This document shows positions 1-8,357 of a stretch of DNA of 43,483 bases, in pieces. The number at the start of each line of letters is the position of its first letter. Positions within the stretch are counted from its first letter, which is position 1. A program made the position numbers and the translations under genes. Origin of the DNA: Phycisphaerae bacterium (lineage in GTDB: Bacteria > Planctomycetota > Phycisphaerae > UBA1845); the NCBI GenBank assembly GCA_029260135.1, contig JAJDDV010000174.1:1-43483 (forward strand), in the 5' to 3' direction. Under the pieces are notes generated by a model. That model saw only the letters and a program-made list of their open reading frames with translations, did not search any database and was not told the origin of the DNA.

Positions 1-165
1 TCGTGGGAGGATGCCGCCAAGCAGGCGGTGGAAACCGCGGGGCGGCATCTCAAGCACCTGAGAGTGGCTGAGGTCAACAAGCTCGACATGAAGGTTGAAC
101 ACGGGAAGGTCGTGGCGTATCGCGCGCGGGTCGGTCTCTCGTTCAAGTACGAAACGGGCGACTGA
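1..165 (+). CDS. Dodecin family protein (C-terminal 54 residues)
   Basis: The window opens inside this gene; 54 codons and the TGA stop at 163-165 are present. The visible part begins SWEDAAKQAVETAGRH, a helix start typical of dodecins, and ends VVAYRARVGLSFKYETGD, the paired beta strands. Dodecins are 65-75-residue proteins that assemble into dodecamers, and many bind flavins, so only some 10-20 N-terminal residues are missing. The flavin-stacking Trp of classical dodecins (in a DWFEV-type stretch) is absent here; the equivalent segment reads LRVAEVNKLD. That resembles the subfamily with SWEDA-type helices and no Trp, for which flavin binding is less certain. The family call is firm; the ligand is not. 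Confidence 0.85.
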   Translation, partial: SWEDAAKQAVETAGRHLKHLRVAEVNKLDMKVEHGKVVAYRARVGLSFKYETGD

Positions 166-305
166 GGCGTACGGTTGGACCGGAGCGTCGCGTGTGGCGA
201 TTGCGTCGGTCGAACGTAGATCCATCGCCCGGATCAGCGTTGGGTGGCGGTCGATTTGCGCGGAGAACGATGCGGAACTCCGAGGCGTTCCCGTGAGGAG
301 GAGCG

Positions 306-1070
306 ATGTATCCATTCCTCTTTGGCGTGAAGACGTACAGCTTTCTCTACTGCCTGAGCCTGTTGGCTCATGTTGCCCTGGCGATCGCTTTCTGCCGGCA
401 GATGGGGCTGTCGCGCCGCGCGGGGATGTGGATCGGGATGTGCTACATCTTCGGTATGGCGGTCGGTGCGAGGATTCTGTACGACCTTCTTCACGGCCAG
501 TTCGCCGCCGGCAACTATTTGAACCTTCGCTATTACTTCGGCGATGGTTTGTGGGGCGGTCCGCTCGCGTACCTGGCGGTTGCGACGACCGGCATCTTGC
601 TGCTTGGGCGAGACAAGCGAGGTCTAATGGATGTCATGGTGTTGGCACTTCCGGCCCCGATGATTCTCGCGAAGACGGCGTGCTTCTTCAATGGTTGCTG
701 TTTCGGAGCAGCAACGAAGATGCCGTGGGGTGTGGCGTTTCCGGAGGGTGCGGAGGCGCCGGCTGGCGTGTCACGCCATCCTACGCAGCTCTATGAGATC
801 CTGGTGCTCGCGGCGATCGTGCTCGCGCTTCAGATGCTGGATCGGGATCGCTGGCGGGGTCGGCTCGTCTTCTGGTTCGTGGGGCTCTACGGATTGGGTC
901 GACCGGTTACGGAGTTCTTCCGCGCCCCCGAGGAGTGCATTCCGAGGGTCGGTCGGCTCAGCGACTCGCAGGTCGCTTGCCTCGTGGCCGCGGTCGCGTC
1001 GGGCGTGGTCCTGCTGGTTGTTCGGGCGCGTCGAGGGATGCGGGGCGACCAAGCGCCGAGTGCCGCCTGA
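306..1070 (+). CDS. lgt: Prolipoprotein diacylglyceryl transferase (Lgt) family membrane protein
   Basis: 254 residues with about seven hydrophobic segments, the length and topology of Lgt, which moves a diacylglyceryl group from phosphatidylglycerol to the lipobox Cys of prolipoproteins in the inner membrane. Family landmarks are GGPLAYL (about residues 85-91), FFNGCCFG (about 129-136), HPTQLYE (about 158-164) and GLGRPVTEFFR (about 197-207). The start is well placed: a GAGGAGGAG Shine-Dalgarno run ends just before ATG 306. Some landmarks differ from the E. coli enzyme. The position of the functional His in its HGG motif is Trp (LWGGP), and the GRxGNFxNGExxGR signature reads AKTACFFNGCCFGAA, losing both Arg. 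It may therefore be a divergent Lgt paralogue, or a diacylglycerol-handling enzyme with another acceptor. It converges with the next gene, 20 bases away. Confidence 0.75.
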   Translation: MYPFLFGVKTYSFLYCLSLLAHVALAIAFCRQMGLSRRAGMWIGMCYIFGMAVGARILYDLLHGQFAAGNYLNLRYYFGDGLWGGPLAYLAVATTGILLLGRDKRGLMDVMVLALPAPMILAKTACFFNGCCFGAATKMPWGVAFPEGAEAPAGVSRHPTQLYEILVLAAIVLALQMLDRDRWRGRLVFWFVGLYGLGRPVTEFFRAPEECIPRVGRLSDSQVACLVAAVASGVVLLVVRARRGMRGDQAPSAA

Positions 1071-1090
1071 GGCGCAGTGCATCTCGACGT

Positions 1091-1633
1091 CTACGACACG
1101 CCGCTTCCGGTCAGTACCGACCGCTTATTGCGCAGGCACAAGGTTCCGGCGCCGACCAGCAACATTGCCATGGCCATCAATCCCCACTCGGAAAGCGTCG
1201 GTATGCCGATCTCCAGGCACGCGTCGCCACCGATGGTCGACTCGGAGACGTCAAACGTCGCCCGGCCCAGGAAGCAACTCGTTCCGACAGTGTCGGCGGG
1301 CGGCGATACGTCGTATGACACGAGCGCCGGAATGGAGGGATCGAAGAACGGCCCCCATTTTACTTTCGCCGTTCCGGTGTCCCATGTGCCGCTGTTGCTA
1401 ATGTTCGACACAGACCATCCGACGGGCGGCGCGTCCTCAAGCCCAACGACAATCGTGCCCGCCGGCGCACTCACCGTGATCGACACCGTAAACGCCGCGC
1501 CCGGATCGCTGTACGCGGACAGATCGCGCGTCGCCGTCTGCGCGTGAGCCGGCAGGCATAACGCCACCGACACGATCAGCCAACCGCCGGGCGCAACCAC
1601 TCCCCCCTCACTTGGCTTCCCCGACATTCGCAT
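1091..1633 (-). CDS. Secreted IPTL-CTERM protein with one KWGPFF domain
   Basis: 180 residues. A signal peptide (WLIVSVALCLPAHAQ, cleavage near residue 31) is followed by one domain of about 100 residues containing GLEDAPPVGW, GTWDTGTAKVKWGPFF and a Cys pair. The tail IPTLSEWGLMAMAMLL, a short hydrophobic helix and basic residues form a classic IPTL-CTERM sorting signal, of the kind recognised and cleaved by exosortase-type systems. The domain occurs twice more near the C-terminus of the adjacent giant protein. A very strong SD (GGAGGAGAGGGAGGAG) lies 1-2 bases upstream of ATG 1633. The gene starts 54 bases after the giant gene ends, so the two are probably co-transcribed. The function of the domain is unknown to me; an adhesion or matrix role is a guess. 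Confidence 0.8.
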   Translation of the reverse strand: MRMSGKPSEGGVVAPGGWLIVSVALCLPAHAQTATRDLSAYSDPGAAFTVSITVSAPAGTIVVGLEDAPPVGWSVSNISNSGTWDTGTAKVKWGPFFDPSIPALVSYDVSPPADTVGTSCFLGRATFDVSESTIGGDACLEIGIPTLSEWGLMAMAMLLVGAGTLCLRNKRSVLTGSGVS

Positions 1634-1687
1634 GCTCCTCCCTCTCCTCCGTTCATGCCCGCCTTTCCGTGTCTCCTCCGCCGACCG

Positions 1688-4600
1688 TTACTTGATCGTG
1701 ATCGGGTGATTCACACCATCGTAGGACACGGTTCCGATGAACCCGTCGATGATCGTCGCCGGGGCATTTCGTGGTGACTGCCGCACCGATTTCTCCGTCG
1801 TGCGGTTCGCTTTGAACACGACATACGCGGCAGGATCCTCAAAGAACGGTCCCCACTTGATCTTACGGTAGCCGGCATCCCACGTACCGCCGTCACTCAT
1901 GTAGGTGACCTCCCAGCCCTTGGGAATTTGCAGCTCCAACGCCACGACGGATGTACCCTTCGGTGGTTCAATGGGAATGGAAGCCTTCACTTGTTCGCCC
2001 GCACCGAAACGACGGAGGCGCGCGGAAGTGACCTGAGCTTTCACGGTGATCGCGCCGCCTCCATCCGACGATACTGCAGCGCCCGCGGGCGAGCTCGCAC
2101 TGGTTGCGGAGCAGTAACCCGACGCCGGCGCCGGACAGGCATGCGGCTGCCAATTCTGACCACTTTCGTCCCAGCAATAGCACTCGCCGTTCTTCCAGAT
2201 GTACGCCGCTCGAGCCATGCCGGCGAGATCGTCATTGCAGCCGACCTTCCAGGCGCAGGCGTAGCCAATGCCCTCACAGAGAGAGACCTGACCGTCCCGA
2301 CAAACACCGTGCGGGCAGGCGTCGCAATCGCCGACCGGACAGGTCGGGCAAGCCGGTTGCGGCTCATCGGCCGGGATCAACGGTCTGCAGAACAGGTCGA
2401 TGCACTCGTCGCCGCATATCGCCTGGTTGATGCCGTCCACGGAGACGGCACCCGAGAAACAATGGGGGCCGACGGCATCGTTGCTCGGAATCACCGCGTA
2501 CCCAACCTGATGCGGAAAGGGCGGGAAGAACGGTCCCCATTTGACCTTACCGTTTACCGCATCGAATGTCCCGTTGTGGCTGATGTCCACGACGACCCAA
2601 CCAGCGGGCGGCGCGTCTTCGAGGGCAAGGACCATGGTTCCCGCCGGTGGCGTCAGGGCGATGTGGACCCTCTTCGGCACACCGGGGCAGTAGGCCGGTT
2701 GAGGTTGCACGAGCACGCGCGTGGCGGCACAGTCGCCCCCGACACAGGGACCGGGATGGTCGATGGAGACACGCGCCGCATCGGCTTCACACTCATTGAC
2801 GTAGGTCACGCCGTCGCAACCGCAAACGGGGTCGTAAATCTCGGGGCAACCGCCGCCCGGTACCGGCGTACAGACCCCCTGCATATCGGCCCCGTTGCAC
2901 GTCCCCGGTGGGAACTTGCAGAAGGTGCCGGGATCGTCGCAGGGGATTCCGGCGATGCCACCGCACACGGTGGGACAGACGACTCCGGGCGCCGTGCATG
3001 TCGTACCGCCGCCGCCATCTCCACAGACCCATGTGCCGTCCGCACAGCAGTGGGGGCCCTCGATGCACGGCGGTGCGGTGGCTGGATCGCAGCAAGGCTC
3101 TTCGCACTCGCCGGGATGGTCCATTGACTGACCGGCAGCCATCATCTCGCAGATATTTCCGTAGGTTACGCCGTCGCAACCGCAGACCGGCTCCCACTCT
3201 GTGGTACAGCCCACGTTGTTGGGATCGGGTAGGTCACGACAGACCCCCATACGGTCCGCCACGTCGCAGGTCCCCGGCGGGAAGAGGCAGAACTCACCGT
3301 CGTCGCACGGCAGCCCCGCGATTCCGCCACAAGGCTGCTCACAGACCGCGCGGAGGATGTCATCCACACCATCGCCGTTGGTGTCGGTACCGTGCAGTTG
3401 ACAATCCGGCGCATTTGAGGGGCAGACGCCCTGCGCGGTCGGTCCGCTCGGTTCGAGCACGATCTGACAGGCCATCCAGTCGATGCACTCGCAGGCGGAG
3501 ATCCTGTAGGTGTTGGTGAGCGGATCTCTGTGAGCCGTCGTAGCGACGCACGAGATCTCGGGAATGACCGACATACAGCTCCCGCTGCAGCTCAGCCCGT
3601 CCGGCGAGGGCTCGCATCGACAAGCACCGGGGTAGTCGATCTGAATGCCGACCGCGTCGGCCTCGCATTCATTGCCGTAGATTACGCCATCGCAACCGCA
3701 GACCGGGGCCCAGACATCAGGGCAGCCCATCGGAATCGGCGTACACACGCCCATGATGTCGGCTGCATCACACAGACCGGGCGGGAACTTGCAGAATTCA
3801 GCCGGATCATCACAGGGTATCCCTGTGATCCCGCCGCAGAGGCGCGGACAAGGCGCGATCAGGTTGTTGTGGACGCAACCGTTTCCGTGCATGCAGGTAT
3901 CGAGGCAGACCGGCGCGACGCAACCGGCGACATAGACGCGATCGCCCACGGTGAACCCGCCCAGGTTGTCCAGTTCGAACAACTCGCCGGAATCCGCCAG
4001 GAACATCACACAGGGCGCGCCCTGTACCAGTTCACCGCAACCGGTGAAGCAGGGTTCGCCCGGCGGACAGGCCATCGGGCAAGGCTCGCCGCACGGCACA
4101 TTGGGATCGGTCGGACAGGTTGTTCCGTGTCCCTGATACGCACCGCCCTCCAGCACACATTCCTCGCGCGTTCCGACAAAGCAGTGTACGACACCCGCGG
4201 CATTGTTCAGGCAGCACGCGCCGGTGGGCGGCTCACACGGGAGGGTCGGATCCGCCGGACAGGTTGTTCCCTCGCCCAGGAAGGTGCCGCTTTGGGCCGA
4301 ACAGTTGCGCTCCGTACCGAGAACACAGTGGACATTCCCCGTGCTATCCGCCAGGCAGCATGCGCCCAGCGGCGAAGCGTCGATGACGATCACTGTGTCG
4401 AAGCAAACCATGTTGTTTTCGGAAACGGTGATACGGATACGGGGGAATGCGGCGCCGCCGAGCACCGGACCGCTGTCGAAATGCTGCACCGGACCGTCAC
4501 CGACTCGAAGGTCGAGCTGCATCTGGTGCATCAGGGCGAAATCCCCGCCAATCCGATACCGACCCGAACCGGTAATAATGAGATCCGGCGGGACCGCAGG

Positions 4601-7285
4601 GCTCGTCGACAGCACACGCCAGTGGATGTTGGTCACGGAATAGTGCTCAAACCACATGTCGGAACCGACGTGGTTGAGGTCAAACCCACCACGAACGGGG
4701 AATTCCGCAGAGATGGGACACATGCATGGCGGGAAGCATCCGAACTGGTAGGTGCTCCCGGGATTCAAACCATACGGCGTTGTCTCACACGCGGTGATCG
4801 TGTTGACATAAAGGCAACCATTCCCCGTCGCGCACGGCGTCAGGCAATCGGGCTGCAAACACCCCTTGACGAACACACGATCGCCCGCGGTGAACCCGCC
4901 GGAATTGTCGATCAGAAAACGGCCGCCGGAATCCGCCTCGAAGAGGAGGCAGTTCGCTCCGCCGACCAGCGTACCACACCCTGCGAAGCAACGCTGCCCG
5001 GAAGGACAGGCGACATCGCACGGCACATCGCACGGGACGGTGGGATCTGCCGGACAAGTTGTCCCGTCGCCCTGGTACGTTCCGCCTTGGTTTGAACACT
5101 CAGGCTCGTTCACTTCGATGCAGGACGACGCCGTCGCCGGATCGTGCACACAACAGGCGCCGACCGGAGCCGGGCACAGGTAGTTGGGCGGGCAGAGGGT
5201 ACCGTCACCCTCGTATCGACCGTCCTTCGCGCGACACTCGTGAAGCGGCAGCTCGACGCACAGCCCGATCGGCAGGCAGCAGGCACCTGTGGGCGGATGG
5301 CAAAGTGCAGCAGGATTCGGAGGACATTGCGTACCCACACCCATGTGCGTACCGCCGGCAGCCAGGCAGGATTCCTCGGTCTCCATCACACACAGCGCGA
5401 CACCCGTCGGATCGTTCAAACAGCAGGCACCGATGTTGCACTCCCCGGGATGGTCAATCGACATGCCCGCCGCCTGGGCCTCGCACTCGTTACCATAGGT
5501 CAGGCCGTCACATCCGCAGACCGGAATCCAAACGGGCGGGCACGCCGGCGGGATCAGGTGACAGTATCCCGAACGATCGGCAATATGACAGGTCCCCGGT
5601 GGATACTCGCAGAACTCACCGGCACCACACGGGATCCCGGCAATCCCTCCGCACATCTGCGGACAGCCACCCTGCCCGGTCACATCCACGCAAGTGGTAC
5701 CCGGTCCTTGCGGAACGCCACCAAACCCGCGGCAACAATGCGGCCCGATCTCGACGCAGTAATCCGATCCATACGGAAGGCAACACGCTTGCGCCGTTCC
5801 AGGGCAGGTCGTTCCCACACCCTCAAAGAACCCGGTGCCGTGGCATTGACGCTCTGTGGTTTCCCTGCAGACCGGAACGGGCAGCGGACTTCCGCCCAGA
5901 TCACTGCAGCAGGCACCGGTGGGCGCACACGCAGCCGTGAACGTATCATCCTGTCCGTCCCCGTCCAGATCGATGCCGATCACTTCGCACGCCAATCCAG
6001 TCGGACAGTGACCGACGGGGTGCGGCGTGGCGTTGCCGAACTCGACGTGGCAGACATTCATGTCCCAGCACTGGCACTCTACAACGGTGATCGCCCCCGT
6101 GGCCACATCAAGATGAAGCGTTGTAGGCGTGCAGGATACCTCAGGAATCACGGAGCAAGGGGCGGGCTCACACGCGGATCGATCGGCCGTCGGCACGCAA
6201 AGGTTCGCACACGCGCCGTGATGCAAGATCGACACGCCGGCGGCATCCGCCTCGCACTCGTTGCCATACGTCATCCCGTCACAACCGCAGACCGGATCCC
6301 AAACGTCGGGACAGCCCGTGGGAATCGCCGTACACATCCCGCCTGCCGTCGCACTTCCGCAGGACCCCATTGGGTACTTGCAGAACTGATTGGCGTCACA
6401 GGGAGGATGATTCGGGCCGCAAGGACGCTCGCACGGTCCGTCATGGTCGACGGATACGCTCGCCTCGGCTGCGAAACACTCGTTGTCGTAGGTAACACCA
6501 TCGCATCCGCAAACGGGCTGAAAGTACTCCGGACATCCCACCGGGATCGGTAGACAAATCCCCTGGAAATCGCAGCAGCACTCACCGGGATTGAGCCGGC
6601 AGAATTGACCCGCATCACATGGAGTCCCTGCGAAGCCTCCACAAACCTGTGGACAGTTCGATACGCCCGTCGGATCGGCGCAAGTCGAGCTCGGTCCCAT
6701 CGGCTCGCCGCCTGATGCGATACAACAATGCGGATTCAATTCAGCGCAATACGAAGCGCCCGCCGCAACCATGCAACAGGCCTGTGTCTGCGTACAATCC
6801 GCGTTGACGCCGTGGAAGACTCCCCCACCCAGATGGCAGGCGTCCGGCAACGAAACCGTACATGTTTCAAACGCTATGGGTCCGTCGGAGATATCGAGAC
6901 AGCAGACCCCTTCCAGGGTTGGTGGCGCACATTGACACCGTAGCCCGTCGTGTATGCCGTCGTTGTTCTCGTCGAACTCGACCAGCGCGCAGGCGACGCC
7001 CGATGCACAGGCACCGGTGCAATCCGCCCCCGCTGCCGTACTGACCAGATGACACGCCGTTGACGTCGCGCACGTGCAGTCGTACGCAAAGGCCCCGGTG
7101 ACCGGGTCGAAGCGCATCGCCGTCGCGAGACACGGAAGCGTGGCGTCCGAGCAGGCAAGCGTTGCGCAGGCCTCCGGTGTGGAAACCGTTCCGCAGAATG
7201 GCGTTTGCGCCTCGGCCCCGACCGAGAGTGACAATCCGCCGACAATCGCCAAAATGTTCGAAACCGTCCGGGAAACGCGTAGCAT
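1688..7285 (-). CDS. Giant secreted protein with six Kazal-type protease-inhibitor modules
   Basis: 1865 residues, extremely Cys-rich, with a signal peptide (cleavage after GAEAQ, about residue 27). Six Kazal-like modules with the core PVCGCDGxTYxNxC lie near residues 250-285, 322-358, 580-615, 1186-1222, 1358-1395 and 1478-1515. Each follows a CGGxAGxPC...FCxxPPGTC lead-in. Between them are about seven GACC...GxGTxCP modules (near 126, 458, 618, 666, 708, 972 and 1022) and two GGFxxGDRVxVxGC modules (near 795 and 1110). Two KWGPFF domains (cores near 1580 and 1810) close the protein. Kazal modules classically inhibit serine proteases; here that is inferred from fold only. There is no C-terminal anchor, so it is probably released or matrix-bound. 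SD AAGGAG sits 8 bases before ATG 7285. Confidence 0.85.
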   Translation of the reverse strand: MLRVSRTVSNILAIVGGLSLSVGAEAQTPFCGTVSTPEACATLACSDATLPCLATAMRFDPVTGAFAYDCTCATSTACHLVSTAAGADCTGACASGVACALVEFDENNDGIHDGLRCQCAPPTLEGVCCLDISDGPIAFETCTVSLPDACHLGGGVFHGVNADCTQTQACCMVAAGASYCAELNPHCCIASGGEPMGPSSTCADPTGVSNCPQVCGGFAGTPCDAGQFCRLNPGECCCDFQGICLPIPVGCPEYFQPVCGCDGVTYDNECFAAEASVSVDHDGPCERPCGPNHPPCDANQFCKYPMGSCGSATAGGMCTAIPTGCPDVWDPVCGCDGMTYGNECEADAAGVSILHHGACANLCVPTADRSACEPAPCSVIPEVSCTPTTLHLDVATGAITVVECQCWDMNVCHVEFGNATPHPVGHCPTGLACEVIGIDLDGDGQDDTFTAACAPTGACCSDLGGSPLPVPVCRETTERQCHGTGFFEGVGTTCPGTAQACCLPYGSDYCVEIGPHCCRGFGGVPQGPGTTCVDVTGQGGCPQMCGGIAGIPCGAGEFCEYPPGTCHIADRSGYCHLIPPACPPVWIPVCGCDGLTYGNECEAQAAGMSIDHPGECNIGACCLNDPTGVALCVMETEESCLAAGGTHMGVGTQCPPNPAALCHPPTGACCLPIGLCVELPLHECRAKDGRYEGDGTLCPPNYLCPAPVGACCVHDPATASSCIEVNEPECSNQGGTYQGDGTTCPADPTVPCDVPCDVACPSGQRCFAGCGTLVGGANCLLFEADSGGRFLIDNSGGFTAGDRVFVKGCLQPDCLTPCATGNGCLYVNTITACETTPYGLNPGSTYQFGCFPPCMCPISAEFPVRGGFDLNHVGSDMWFEHYSVTNIHWRVLSTSPAVPPDLIITGSGRYRIGGDFALMHQMQLDLRVGDGPVQHFDSGPVLGGAAFPRIRITVSENNMVCFDTVIVIDASPLGACCLADSTGNVHCVLGTERNCSAQSGTFLGEGTTCPADPTLPCEPPTGACCLNNAAGVVHCFVGTREECVLEGGAYQGHGTTCPTDPNVPCGEPCPMACPPGEPCFTGCGELVQGAPCVMFLADSGELFELDNLGGFTVGDRVYVAGCVAPVCLDTCMHGNGCVHNNLIAPCPRLCGGITGIPCDDPAEFCKFPPGLCDAADIMGVCTPIPMGCPDVWAPVCGCDGVIYGNECEADAVGIQIDYPGACRCEPSPDGLSCSGSCMSVIPEISCVATTAHRDPLTNTYRISACECIDWMACQIVLEPSGPTAQGVCPSNAPDCQLHGTDTNGDGVDDILRAVCEQPCGGIAGLPCDDGEFCLFPPGTCDVADRMGVCRDLPDPNNVGCTTEWEPVCGCDGVTYGNICEMMAAGQSMDHPGECEEPCCDPATAPPCIEGPHCCADGTWVCGDGGGGTTCTAPGVVCPTVCGGIAGIPCDDPGTFCKFPPGTCNGADMQGVCTPVPGGGCPEIYDPVCGCDGVTYVNECEADAARVSIDHPGPCVGGDCAATRVLVQPQPAYCPGVPKRVHIALTPPAGTMVLALEDAPPAGWVVVDISHNGTFDAVNGKVKWGPFFPPFPHQVGYAVIPSNDAVGPHCFSGAVSVDGINQAICGDECIDLFCRPLIPADEPQPACPTCPVGDCDACPHGVCRDGQVSLCEGIGYACAWKVGCNDDLAGMARAAYIWKNGECYCWDESGQNWQPHACPAPASGYCSATSASSPAGAAVSSDGGGAITVKAQVTSARLRRFGAGEQVKASIPIEPPKGTSVVALELQIPKGWEVTYMSDGGTWDAGYRKIKWGPFFEDPAAYVVFKANRTTEKSVRQSPRNAPATIIDGFIGTVSYDGVNHPITIK

Positions 7286-7334
7286 GGTGAATGCTCCTTA
7301 GAATCCGTGCAAAATGTGACCCCGTTATGCCGGG

Positions 7335-7363
7335 AGTATACGTCTCGTCCGGTAACAGAACAA
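7335..7363 (-). promoter_or_regulatory. Predicted sigma-70-type promoter for the Kazal-repeat gene
   Basis: On the minus strand a TATACT -10 box (7335-7340) lies 17 bases from a weak TTGTTC -35 box (7358-7363). It would start transcription about 45 bases upstream of ATG 7285, in the gap between two divergent genes. The -10 box matches five of six consensus bases, but the -35 matches only three. Confidence 0.45.
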
Positions 7364-7460
7364 GGAAAATCAGAGGTCTCCGTGGCCGTACCGGACGCAA
7401 GGCTTGACGTCGAAGCGACACAAGCAATCATTGGCACTGTATTTTATCTAGCAAGAGAAG

Positions 7461-8336
7461 ATGATACCCAAAGAACTGCTCAAGAAGGTTCGCCAGATTC
7501 ACATCCGCAGTCTTCGCGTGGTCAACGACCTATTCGCGGGACGGTACCACTCCGCGTTTCGCGGTCGCGGTATGGAATTTGAGGAGGTCAGTCCGTATCA
7601 GATCGGTGACGACGTTCGGCTGATCGACTGGAACGTCTCCGCCCGATACGGCGAGCCGTTCATCAAGAAATTTCGGGAGGAACGCGAGCTGACCGTGATG
7701 CTCGTCGTCGACGTCAGTCGTTCCGGGCTGTTCGGTAGTGGACGGCAGTTCAAACTCGACCTGGCGGCGGAGCTCTGTGCGGTACTGGCGTTCTCCGCCA
7801 TCCGCGAGAACGACAATGTCGGACTGATCCTCTTCACCGACGGCGTCGAGAAGTACGTCCCGGCGAAGAAGGGAACGCAACATGTCTTGCGGATCGTCCG
7901 GGAACTTCTCTACCACGAACCTCAGGGCCGCGGCACGGACATCAGTGAAGCCCTGACCGTGCTCAACCGGGTGACGACGCGCAAGTGCGTTTGTTTTCTG
8001 GTGAGCGATTTCCTCGCGGAGGGGTATGAGCCCTCGCTTCGTATCGCAAGGCGTCGGCATGACCTGATCCCCATCGTCATCGTCGACCCGCGTGAGACCG
8101 AGCTCCCCAACGCCGGCTTCATCGAGCTGGAGGACCCCGAAACCGGTGAACTGGCGATGGTCGATACGTCGAGCCGATCGTTGCGCAGGCGTTACGCCAG
8201 GCTCTGTTACAATCGGGCGGAGGACCGCGAGACCCTTTTCCGCCGAATGGACACCGACGTCATCGAGATTCGAACCGACCAGCCGTACGTCGAACCACTG
8301 GTGAGGTTCTTTCGTAAACGAGCACGAAGGCGATAG
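7461..8336 (+). CDS. DUF58 domain protein (first vWA cluster)
   Basis: 291 residues. The DUF58 signature is clear: GRYHSAFRGRGMEFEEVSPY (about 27-46), then DDVRLIDWNVSAR (about 49-61), then VVDVSRSGLF, which corresponds to the first vWA metal-site strand (DxSxS-like). No transmembrane segment is evident, so it should be cytoplasmic. DUF58 proteins are standard partners of MoxR AAA+ ATPases and vWA membrane proteins. This gene opens an operon of seven genes ending at 15411; the next gene starts 21 bases downstream. The usual MoxR gene is not upstream, where a divergent secreted-protein gene lies instead. The SD (AAGAGAAG) before ATG 7461 is modest. Family assignment is firm; the cellular role of this operon is not known. 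Confidence 0.9.
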   Translation: MIPKELLKKVRQIHIRSLRVVNDLFAGRYHSAFRGRGMEFEEVSPYQIGDDVRLIDWNVSARYGEPFIKKFREERELTVMLVVDVSRSGLFGSGRQFKLDLAAELCAVLAFSAIRENDNVGLILFTDGVEKYVPAKKGTQHVLRIVRELLYHEPQGRGTDISEALTVLNRVTTRKCVCFLVSDFLAEGYEPSLRIARRRHDLIPIVIVDPRETELPNAGFIELEDPETGELAMVDTSSRSLRRRYARLCYNRAEDRETLFRRMDTDVIEIRTDQPYVEPLVRFFRKRARRR

Positions 8337-8357
8337 CGCCTGATTGACGTTCCGATC

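Noticed and set aside
3530..6553. Two long plus-strand open frames (521 and 469 codons) opposite the Kazal-repeat gene
   Set aside because: They mirror the GC-rich codons of the minus-strand gene, are Arg/Thr/His-rich with no domain or signal, and the opposing frame has clear repeated protein modules.
7404..7432. Plus-strand promoter TTGACG before the first DUF58 gene
   Set aside because: The -35 is good, but no acceptable -10 lies at 16-18 bases (only ATCATT/AATCAT), so it is not listed as a feature.
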